9,407 nt of DNA, from assembly GCA_050731755.1 (NCBI GenBank), contig JBOHPP010000201.1, positions 1 to 9,407 of the forward strand. Reading direction: 5' to 3'. Under the pieces are notes generated by a model, which made no database searches, was not told the DNA's origin, and saw only the letters and a list, made by a program, of their open reading frames with translations. Below, piece after piece: positions 1 through 6,083 of the stretch; within the stretch, counting starts at the first letter, position 1, and each line of letters opens with the position of its first letter. The position numbers and the translations under genes are program-made. This DNA is from JBOHPP01 sp050731755 (lineage in GTDB: Bacteria; Methylomirabilota; Methylomirabilia; Rokubacteriales; CSP1-6).

Positions 1-158
1 CCATGCTCACCGCCGCCTACTACGTGCTGCGGCGCCAAGTTGACGACCATGACCTCGGCGGCGATTACTTCGCCCGCCGCGACAAGGCCAAGCTTGCCAA
101 GCGCCTCATCGCACGGCTTCACGATCTTGACCTTACGGTGGAGGTGCGCGCGGCCTGA
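1..158 (+). CDS. IS110-family transposase, C-terminal fragment (5' end outside window)
   Basis: The open frame ending at the TGA at 156-158 gives about 51 residues visible from position 3. It has the typical end of IS110/IS1111-family transposases: an ALTAAYY-like helix (here MLTAAYYVLR), then the conserved 'HDLGGDYF' segment followed by 'RRDKAKLAKRLIARL', and a short tail 'LDLTVEV' before the stop. In this family the N-terminal part is a RuvC-like DEDD nuclease and the C-terminal part carries the catalytic serine; both lie upstream of the window, so integrity cannot be judged. It is convergent with the methyltransferase gene at 312-977. The ATG at position 3 is internal to the family alignment and is not taken as the real start. 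The family call is by recognition of the C-terminal pattern and is fairly sure; the IS110 versus IS1111 subgroup is not. Confidence 0.8.
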   Translation, partial: MLTAAYYVLRRQVDDHDLGGDYFARRDKAKLAKRLIARLHDLDLTVEVRAA

Positions 159-311
159 CTCAGGGCGCATTTCTTTCTAGCGGGGGCCGCGAAGCTGGCT
201 TGGACCGTGGGTGGCCTGTTCTGGGTGCGCAGGGCTTCGTTCCCCTAAACCGATTGTTCATCTCGAGACTCGTTGACAAATATTCGTCGACCACGGTCAT
301 TCATCTCGGAT
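159..311. mobile_element. probable right-hand non-coding end of the IS110-family element plus junction with host DNA
   Basis: This 153-bp gap lies between the transposase stop and the methyltransferase stop and holds no gene I can support. The right half (about 240-311) is visibly richer in A/T than the rest of the window. It contains a perfect TTGACA at 273-278 facing out of the element, a potential long-range fold (GGGG 183-186 with CCCC 242-245, CGAAGC 190-195 with GCTTCG 234-239), and TTCATCTCG directly repeated at 257-265 and 300-308. IS110-family elements have no terminal inverted repeats and usually make no target duplication, so the exact end cannot be read from this side alone. The element boundary is therefore inferred to lie somewhere between 279 and 311. 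Confidence 0.45.
273..278 (+). promoter_or_regulatory. outward-facing consensus -35 box (TTGACA) near the IS end
   Basis: A perfect sigma-70-type TTGACA lies downstream of the transposase and points away from it. No convincing -10 box follows at 16-18 bp spacing (the sequence there reads GTCATTC). In IS110-family and several other circle-forming elements, a -35 in the right end pairs with a -10 in the left end only when the ends are joined in the excised circle, so a lone half-promoter here would fit. It could also be a chance match. Confidence 0.35.
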
Positions 312-977
312 TCATTCGAAAATTGCCACGAGGCGGCCGAGCCACGGGTAACGGCGGATTGTCGGCCGGCTCACCCCGGCCTTCCGCGCCAGCACGGTGA
401 TCTCGTCCGGCGAGTAGGCGCGGCGGACCGAGAGCGGCCCGTCGTGGCGGGCGAACGGGTGACGAGTGAAGAAGCGCGTGGCCAGCCACACCAGGGAGAG
501 GGCGAGCCGCGTGCGCAGCAGGTCGTTGATCACGACACCGATGCGAGCCGCTGCCCGCATCTCGCCGAGGCAGCGCGCGGCGGCGGTCGGCTCCAGGTGA
601 TGCAGCAGCAGCGCGGCGGCCACGACGTGGGCGGCGCCCGGGCGGAACGGCAGCGCGGTGGCATCCGCCCGCACCACCGCGACCCCGGGCCCGGCGATGG
701 GCATCGCCGCTTCACGGTCGACCACGATGACGCGGAGCCGCCGCCCGTGGCGGAGGAGCCGCGCGGCCAGGTCGCCCCGTCCTCCGCCTACGTCGATGAT
801 CCGGATGGGCTCGCCCGCCGGCACGCGGGCGGCCAGCCGCGCGATCGCGCGCTCGCTCAGCCAGTAGCCTCCGAACCACGCGTTGAGCCGATCGATATCG
901 GCGAGCGAGGCCTCACGGTCCGCCGGGGAGGCGGGTCCGTCGAGGTACTCCTGCACGCCTCGCGCCCGCGCCAGCAC
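312..977 (-). CDS. class I SAM-dependent methyltransferase partnered with a type III PKS
   Basis: Predicted 221-aa soluble methyltransferase of the Rossmann class I type. Motif I is DVGGGRGD (residues about 62-69) after a hydrophobic strand, an acidic residue closes the second strand (VVD, D87), 'RADATALPF' (about 103-111) is the adenine-binding loop, and 'LLLHHLEP' (about 123-130) is the post-II/motif III region. A conserved-looking 'HPFARHDGPLSVRRAYS' stretch (about 173-189) is typical of the unnamed methyltransferases found next to bacterial type III polyketide synthases. The start used is GTG at 977, four bases after the PKS stop, which suggests translational coupling; an alternative GTG is at 956 (VQEYLD...), and neither has a strong ribosome site. 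It probably O- or C-methylates the phenolic or pyrone product of the upstream PKS; the substrate is inferred. The end 'RLVAIFE' falls about 150 bp from the IS110 transposase stop but looks complete. Confidence 0.85.
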   Translation of the reverse strand: MLARARGVQEYLDGPASPADREASLADIDRLNAWFGGYWLSERAIARLAARVPAGEPIRIIDVGGGRGDLAARLLRHGRRLRVIVVDREAAMPIAGPGVAVVRADATALPFRPGAAHVVAAALLLHHLEPTAAARCLGEMRAAARIGVVINDLLRTRLALSLVWLATRFFTRHPFARHDGPLSVRRAYSPDEITVLARKAGVSRPTIRRYPWLGRLVAIFE

Positions 978-981
978 CGGC

Positions 982-2007
982 CTACCAGCGCAGGAGCGCG
1001 CCCTCGGCCGAGAAGCCGGGCCCCAGACCGATCATGACGGCCCACTCCCCGGGCACCGGCGACTCCGTGCGCAACGTCTCCTCCAGCACGAAAAGGATCG
1101 TCGCCGATGACATGTTGCCGTACCGGCGAAGCACTGCGCGGGCGTGGCGCATCTCGGCCTCGCCCAGGCCGAGCAGCAGGCCGGCGCGCTCGAGCACGCG
1201 CCGTCCGGCGGAGTGCAGCACCCAATAGCGGACGTCCTCGCGCTTGAGGCCCTGGGCGTCCATGAGCACCTGCGCCATCTCCTTGAGCATGGCCGCCCCG
1301 ATCCGGCGCACGTCCTTGGAGAGAATCACGCGCGGCCGGCCGCCCGGGTACTCGAAACCCATGGCGTCCAGATGCTCCGAGCGCCAGCGGGACCGATGGG
1401 TCACGATGGCCGGCCCCGGCGCCGTCGGCGACAGGGCCAGCGCCCCGGCGCCGTCGGCGAAGATGGCGTGCGCCACCGCCGACTCGGGGCGCTCGTCCCG
1501 AAAGTAGGCCGCCGAGCAGATCTCCACGGCCACCACGAGGGCCTGGTGCCGGGGAAACGCCTGCAGATGATTCCATGCCTGCTGCAGCGCCACCAGGGCG
1601 GAGGCGCAGCCGGTATCGCCGATGTGCGCCCGTTGCACGTCGGGGCGACAACCCAGCCGCCCGATGAGGTGCGCGTCCAGACTGGGCGTGAGCCGCCCGG
1701 TACAGGTCGTGGTCGCGATGAAGTCCACGTCCGCCGCCGGCCAGCCGGCTCGCGCCAGGGCGGCGCGCGCCGCCGCCTCGGCGAGCTCCAGCGCGCCGCG
1801 GCGGAAGCGAGTCTGCAGCTCGTCGATGGTCTCGTCGCCGCGGAAGTGGCGAGGGTCGACGTAGAGGTAGCGGCTCTCGATCTCGCTATGCTCGAAGAAT
1901 CCGCGGCGCTGGACGTCGGTATAGCCGGCCAGGGCGAGCAGCTGGTCCTGCGAGAACCGGTGGGGCGGTGTCGCCGTCGCCACGGCGGCGACCCTCGGTA
2001 TCGACAT
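982..2007 (-). CDS. type III polyketide synthase (chalcone/stilbene synthase family)
   Basis: 341-aa thiolase-fold enzyme that condenses malonyl-CoA units onto an acyl-CoA starter without an acyl carrier protein. The catalytic triad is visible: Cys134 in 'DTGCASAL', His265 in 'WVLHSAGRR', Asn298 in 'YGNMSSATILFVLEE', and the C-terminal 'GLGPGFSAEGALLRW' matches the GFGPG loop of the family. The histidine is followed by Ser-Ala where plant enzymes have Pro-Gly. Length is a little below the usual 350-400. The frame stays open far upstream, but that stretch is antisense to the carbonic anhydrase gene. The start at 2007 (MSIPRVAAVATATPP, the family's usual N-terminus) is chosen because GGAGGA lies four bases before it; an ATG at 2019 is less likely because that Shine-Dalgarno lies within its own first codons. 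Followed four bases later by the methyltransferase. The pairing resembles phenolic-lipid (alkylresorcinol or alkylpyrone) clusters such as srsAB in Streptomyces; the actual product is unknown. Confidence 0.93.
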   Translation of the reverse strand: MSIPRVAAVATATPPHRFSQDQLLALAGYTDVQRRGFFEHSEIESRYLYVDPRHFRGDETIDELQTRFRRGALELAEAAARAALARAGWPAADVDFIATTTCTGRLTPSLDAHLIGRLGCRPDVQRAHIGDTGCASALVALQQAWNHLQAFPRHQALVVAVEICSAAYFRDERPESAVAHAIFADGAGALALSPTAPGPAIVTHRSRWRSEHLDAMGFEYPGGRPRVILSKDVRRIGAAMLKEMAQVLMDAQGLKREDVRYWVLHSAGRRVLERAGLLLGLGEAEMRHARAVLRRYGNMSSATILFVLEETLRTESPVPGEWAVMIGLGPGFSAEGALLRW

Positions 2008-2011
2008 GCGA

Positions 2012-2017
2012 TCCTCC
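2012..2017 (-). promoter_or_regulatory. Shine-Dalgarno (GGAGGA) fixing the PKS start
   Basis: On the minus strand GGAGGA is followed by four bases and the ATG at 2007. It sits inside the codons of the competing upstream ATG (2019), which argues that 2007 is the true start. Confidence 0.65.
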
Positions 2018-2080
2018 ATGCGATCGGCGAGTTCGCGTAAGATGTGGGACAACGTCGAGGATACTGCGAGGTCCCGCGCC

Positions 2081-2608
2081 ATGCCACTCTTCAGCTTCGA
2101 AGGAAAGCAGCCGCGCGTGCACCCGTCGGCATTCATCGCGCCCACCGCGGTGCTGATCGGCGACGTGACCGTGGAAGAGCACGCATCCGTCTGGTACAAC
2201 GCCGTCGTGCGCGCCGACTTCGGCCCGATCGTCATCCGGCGCGGCGCCAACGTGCAGGACTGCTCCGTCGTGCACGTGACGCCGGTCAACCCGGTGGAGG
2301 TCGGAGCCGGAGCAACCATCGGGCACACCTGCGTGGTCCACGGCGCCGTGCTCGGAGAGGAAGCCCTGGTCGGAAACGGCGCCACCGTCCTGGACGGAGC
2401 CCGCATCGGGGCGCGGGCAATGGTGGCCGCCGGCGCACTCGTCACTCCCGGCACCGACATCCCCGACGGCATGCTGGCGCTGGGGGCGCCGGCCAAAGTC
2501 AAGGGCCCGCTGGCCGGCACGCCGGCCGAGTTCTGGGTGCGCGCCAATCCCAGCGGCTATCAGGCCCTGGCCCAGCGCCACCGGAAGGGCGTCCAGCCCG
2601 TGCCCTGA
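2081..2608 (+). CDS. gamma-class carbonic anhydrase-like hexapeptide-repeat protein (YrdA/PaaY/CaiE-like)
   Basis: 175-aa left-handed beta-helix protein with hexapeptide turns from about residue 12 to 140. The metal ligands of gamma-carbonic anhydrases are all present: His65 in 'QDCSVVHV', His82 and His87 in 'IGHTCVVHG'. Arg44 and Asp46 ('VVRADFG') and Gln59-Asp60 match structural and proton-path residues of the Cam/YrdA group. The acidic loop bearing the proton-shuttle Glu of Methanosarcina Cam is absent, as in most bacterial homologues, so carbonic anhydrase activity cannot be assumed. The start at 2081 gives the family's usual N-terminus and has GCGAGG nine bases upstream; an in-frame ATG at 2042 would add 13 unconserved residues. 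The gene is divergent from the PKS across 73 bp, and its TGA overlaps the ATG of the transporter downstream (TGATG), so the two are almost certainly translated together. Confidence 0.9.
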   Translation: MPLFSFEGKQPRVHPSAFIAPTAVLIGDVTVEEHASVWYNAVVRADFGPIVIRRGANVQDCSVVHVTPVNPVEVGAGATIGHTCVVHGAVLGEEALVGNGATVLDGARIGARAMVAAGALVTPGTDIPDGMLALGAPAKVKGPLAGTPAEFWVRANPSGYQALAQRHRKGVQPVP

Positions 2609-3303
2609 TGATGTTGGCCGGACATCCCGAGCGTCACTTCACGGGCAACCGCGTCGTGCGCGACCTCGTGCTCGGCATGGCCGACGGCTTGACGGTGCCC
2701 TTCGCCCTGGCCGCCGGCCTCACCGGCGCCATCGACGCGACGTGGATCATCGTCGTGGCCGGGCTGGCCGAGATCACCGCGGGGGCCATCGCCATGGGGC
2801 TCGGCGGGTACCTGGCGGCCAAGAGCGACGCCGAGCACTACGACACCGAGCGGCAGCGGGAGCAACGCGAGGTCCGCGACAAGCCCCAGGCCGAGGCCAC
2901 AGAGGTGTTCGAGGCGCTCGAGACGTACGGCGTGAAGGCGGAGGCAGCCGCGCCGCTCGTCGACGCGCTCCAGCGTAATCCCGAGGGCTGGGTCGACTTC
3001 ATGATGCGCTTCGAGCTGGGGCTGGAGCGGCCGAACCCCCGTCGGGCGCTGGTCAGCGCCGTTACCATCGGCGGCGCCTACGTTCTGGGGGGGCTCATTC
3101 CCCTCTGGCCGTACATGGTTTTTGGCCTGGCCACGACGGCGCTCGGCGTGTCAGCGATCGTCACCGTGGTCGCCCTGATAGTGTTCGGCTATACCAAGGG
3201 GCGCTTCACCGGAGCCCCGCCGGTGCGGAGCGCGCTGCAGACCACGCTCATCGGCGGACTCGCCGCCGGCGCCGCCTTCGCGATCGCCCGCGCGCTGACC
3301 TGA
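2608..3303 (+). CDS. VIT1/CCC1-family Fe2+/Mn2+ transporter
   Basis: 231-aa integral membrane protein with five predicted membrane helices (about 18-42, 46-70, 148-168, 170-195, 208-228). Helix 1 carries the family motif 'VLGMADGLTVPFALAAGL' with Asp26 at the position of the translocation-path aspartate of plant VIT1. The segment between helices 2 and 3 (about 72-145) is hydrophilic and Glu-rich ('HYDTERQREQREV', then further Glu residues to about 140), like the cytoplasmic metal-binding domain of VIT1. Such proteins export Fe2+ or Mn2+ from the cytoplasm, usually in exchange for protons. The start ATG overlaps the carbonic anhydrase stop and has no Shine-Dalgarno at normal distance (GGAAGGG is 18 bases away), so re-initiation is likely; a second ATG follows at 2611. 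The gene ends in a convergent gap with two hairpins. Confidence 0.92.
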   Translation: MMLAGHPERHFTGNRVVRDLVLGMADGLTVPFALAAGLTGAIDATWIIVVAGLAEITAGAIAMGLGGYLAAKSDAEHYDTERQREQREVRDKPQAEATEVFEALETYGVKAEAAAPLVDALQRNPEGWVDFMMRFELGLERPNPRRALVSAVTIGGAYVLGGLIPLWPYMVFGLATTALGVSAIVTVVALIVFGYTKGRFTGAPPVRSALQTTLIGGLAAGAAFAIARALT

Positions 3304-3364
3304 AGCCCCGACGCCGTCGAGGCCCCCTCCGAGAGGCCTAGGAGCCCTGTCGGCATATCGAGGA

Positions 3365-3387
3365 GCGCCACGGCTTCGCCGGGGCGC
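3365..3387. terminator. GC-rich hairpin in convergent gap, possible bidirectional terminator
   Basis: GCGCC(3365-3369) pairs with GGCGC(3383-3387) and CGGC(3371-3374) with GCCG(3378-3381), separated by one A/G mismatch, giving nine base pairs around a TTC triloop. It lies 62 bp after the transporter stop and 47 bp beyond the 3' end of the opposing gene. There is no T-tract, so an intrinsic terminator is only probable. Confidence 0.4.
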
Positions 3388-3403
3388 TGCGAGCGTCGAG
3401 GGG

Positions 3404-3429
3404 ATGGGGGGCCATCTCGGGGCCCCCAT
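3404..3429. terminator. second hairpin in convergent gap, next to the stop of the 178-aa gene
   Basis: ATGGGGG (3404-3410) pairs with CCCCCAT (3423-3429), and after one bulged G (3411), CC (3412-3413) pairs with GG (3421-3422), leaving a seven-base loop. It ends five bases from the minus-strand gene's stop, the right place for its terminator. No T-tract is seen on either strand. The gap 3304-3433 otherwise holds nothing I recognise. Confidence 0.4.
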
Positions 3430-3433
3430 GTCG

Positions 3434-3970
3434 CTAGACGCGGGCCAGCGTACGCCGGGGCCGGTCGGGTGACAGGAGCGCGTAGATTCGGAGCAGCAGA
3501 TCCTCGTTGTCGGCGGCGTCGCGGGGGAGGATGGCCAACTCGGGCATGTGGACCAGGTCCACCGTTCTCAGCTCCGTCCCCCGCTCGCCGCCGGCGAGGG
3601 CCTGGAAGCACGAGCGGCCGCCCTCCGGATGGTCGGTGACCAGGACGAGTTGCAGTCCCGGCCACTGGCGGCGCGCCAGGATGAAGACCGAGGACTGCCG
3701 GCGCTGGTTCTCGAGGGCGATGTACGGTTCGAGGAACGGCCGGTAGGCCACACCGATGGGAAACTCTCGCTCCGGCGTGTGAGCGCCGGCCGCGGCCACG
3801 TAGAAGGTCGGCGTGAAGTCTTCGGGGGCCACCCGCGGGGCTGGTTCTCCGGCGAACTGACGGATCCCATACCCGGCGCGGCGGAAGATCGACTCCACCA
3901 GGGCGATGGCGATCCGCTCTTTCGCCTCGTGCAAGTCCATGCCCCGCGCGAGGAGCAATCGCCGGGCCAT
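3434..3970 (-). CDS. conserved-looking hypothetical protein, 178 aa
   Basis: I do not recognise this protein. It looks soluble, with no signal peptide or membrane segment. It starts with a helix 'MDLHEAKERIAIALVESIFRR' followed by 'AGYGIRQFAGE' (about 32-42), then a strand 'FPIGVAYRPFLEPYIALEN' (about 70-88), another 'QLVLVTDHPEG' (about 107-117), and a C-terminal helix 'DNEDLLLRIYALLSP' (about 154-168). A helix with Glu, an 'xGVAYR' strand and a following hydrophobic strand weakly recall PD-(D/E)XK nuclease folds, but the catalytic Asp/Lys pair is not evident, so no function is assigned. The start at ATG 3970 has GGGAAGG almost touching it (one base); ATG 3940 (residue 11) is a plausible alternative that begins at the helix. 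It lies on the same strand as the crotonase gene, 106 bp downstream, so co-transcription is possible but a hairpin intervenes. Confidence 0.7.
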   Translation of the reverse strand: MARRLLLARGMDLHEAKERIAIALVESIFRRAGYGIRQFAGEPAPRVAPEDFTPTFYVAAAGAHTPEREFPIGVAYRPFLEPYIALENQRRQSSVFILARRQWPGLQLVLVTDHPEGGRSCFQALAGGERGTELRTVDLVHMPELAILPRDAADNEDLLLRIYALLSPDRPRRTLARV

Positions 3971-4008
3971 ACCTTCCCAGCGCTCCAGTCACCGATGTTT
4001 CAAGCAGT

Positions 4009-4020
4009 TGGGCGCGCCCA
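4009..4020. promoter_or_regulatory. perfect 12-bp palindrome upstream of the 178-aa gene
   Basis: TGGGCGCGCCCA reads identically on both strands with no central spacer, 39 bp upstream of the ATG at 3970. It could be an operator for a dimeric regulator of the hypothetical gene. In a GC-rich genome such palindromes also arise by chance, and no promoter elements with it are convincing. Confidence 0.25.
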
Positions 4021-4060
4021 TCGGCGCCAAGGGTGTCAGGGTGGCAGCGGAGATTCTCGC

Positions 4061-4075
4061 CGAACTGACAGTTCG
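4061..4075 (-). terminator. hairpin immediately after the crotonase stop
   Basis: CGAACT (4061-4066) and AGTTCG (4070-4075) form a perfect six-base-pair stem around GAC, beginning two bases after the minus-strand stop codon of the crotonase. No T-tract follows. It may be a weak terminator or a 3'-end stabilising structure for the SDR-ACAD-crotonase transcript. Its AT-containing stem stands out from the local base composition. Confidence 0.35.
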
Positions 4076-4076
4076 C

Positions 4077-4859
4077 TCAGCGTCCCTGGAACTTCGGCGC
4101 GCGCTTTTCCTTAAACGCGGCCACGCCTTCGGCGTGATCGGTCGTCTGGCGCACGATCGACATGTGCGAGCTCACCAGATCGAGATGCGTGCGCAGATCC
4201 AATCTCAGGCTTTGGTAGACGAGCCGCTTGATCATGCGGATGGGAATCTGCGGGCCGTCGGCGATCTGCCGGGCCAGCGCGTAGGTCGCGTCGGGGAGCT
4301 TGGCGTCGGGCACCACGCGCTGGACGATCCCGAGCCGGTGTGCTTCCGGGGCCTCGATGAAGTCGGCCGTCCACAGCAGCTCGAGCGCCTTGGCGGCGCC
4401 GACCAGCCGCGGCAAAAAATACGTGTCGCCGTCACCGGGGACGAGCCCCACCCGCACGTAGCCGGTCGAGAAGCGCGCGCTCTCGGCGGCGACGCGCACG
4501 TCGCACATCACGCACATCCCCATGCCGGCCCCCACCGCCAGCCCGTTGACCATGGCGATGACCGGCTTGTCCATGGCCTCGAGCTGCTTGGGCACCCGGT
4601 GCACCCCCTCCCAGAGACTGTTCTTGCCATCGAGCGCGCTCGGCTCGCCCTGCCGCATGCGGCCGACGTCACCGCCCGAGCAGAACGCGCGGCCGGCTCC
4701 GGTGACGATGACGACGTTCACGTTGTCGTCGGCCTGGGCCTCGGCGAGCGAGCGGGCCCACGCCAGAACCATGTCCGACGTGAAGGCGTTGAGCTTGTCG
4801 GGCCGGTTGAGCGTGATCGTCGCGATCTTGTCCTTCACCTCGTAGAGCAGGTCACTCAT
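4077..4859 (-). CDS. crotonase-superfamily protein (enoyl-CoA hydratase/isomerase-like) lacking both canonical catalytic glutamates
   Basis: 260-aa protein with the full crotonase fold: N-terminal 'ITLNRPDKLNAF' (about 15-26), oxyanion-hole segment 'GRAFCSGGDV' (about 56-65), second oxyanion segment 'VNGLAVGAGMGMCVMCDV' (about 104-121), then 'ARFSTGYVRVGLVPGDGDTYFLPRLVG' in pieces across 128-154, and the C-terminal 'KEKRAPKFQGR' typical of hydratases ('KRxPxFxGR'). By eye alignment to rat mitochondrial hydratase, Glu144 falls on Gly114 and Glu164 on Tyr134, so ordinary hydration is unlikely by the known mechanism; Asp143 and Asp145 in PGDGD are nearby acids. The start at ATG 4859 is set by GAGGAG eight bases upstream; a GTG three codons earlier is inside that spacing. 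Last of three tightly packed genes with SDR and ACAD (33-bp gap to ACAD). Likely acts on a CoA thioester; could be isomerase, hydrolase or a ring-opening enzyme. Confidence 0.9.
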   Translation of the reverse strand: MSDLLYEVKDKIATITLNRPDKLNAFTSDMVLAWARSLAEAQADDNVNVVIVTGAGRAFCSGGDVGRMRQGEPSALDGKNSLWEGVHRVPKQLEAMDKPVIAMVNGLAVGAGMGMCVMCDVRVAAESARFSTGYVRVGLVPGDGDTYFLPRLVGAAKALELLWTADFIEAPEAHRLGIVQRVVPDAKLPDATYALARQIADGPQIPIRMIKRLVYQSLRLDLRTHLDLVSSHMSIVRQTTDHAEGVAAFKEKRAPKFQGR

Positions 4860-4867
4860 GCCGATCA

Positions 4868-4873
4868 CTCCTC
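4868..4873 (-). promoter_or_regulatory. Shine-Dalgarno (GAGGAG) fixing the crotonase start
   Basis: On the minus strand GAGGAG precedes the ATG at 4859 by eight bases. It overlaps the alternative GTG codon at 4868, which therefore is unlikely to be used. Confidence 0.6.
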
Positions 4874-4892
4874 GTGCGCTCGTCGATGCCTA

Positions 4893-6074
<1,182 letters not shown>

Positions 6075-6083
6075 GGGGCCGCG

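Noticed and set aside
1..311. Terminal inverted repeats or target-site duplication marking the IS end
   Set aside because: None is visible from one side, and IS110-family elements normally lack them.
273..1037. 254-codon plus-strand frame opposite the methyltransferase
   Set aside because: Its sequence is His/Arg/Gly-rich shadow coding of the methyltransferase, which has clear SAM-binding motifs.
857..1651. 264-codon minus-strand frame within the PKS
   Set aside because: It overlaps the PKS in another frame and has no recognisable pattern.
2020..2080. Promoter for the divergent PKS/carbonic anhydrase gap (GATACT at 2060-2065)
   Set aside because: The box is -10-like, but no -35 lies at a proper distance and it is too weak to annotate.
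2008..2547. Long N-terminal extension of the PKS frame (total 521 codons)
   Set aside because: The extra 180 codons are antisense to the carbonic anhydrase gene and have no family similarity; the Shine-Dalgarno and family N-terminus place the start at 2007.
2044..2607. Upstream extension of the VIT1 frame into the carbonic anhydrase gene (total 419 codons)
   Set aside because: The extension is Arg/Gly-rich out-of-frame sequence of the hexapeptide protein; the VIT1 family starts at about 2608.
3971..4060. Promoter on the minus strand for the 178-aa gene (CTGACA and TTGAAA hexamers)
   Set aside because: Neither has a -10-like hexamer at 16-18 bp.
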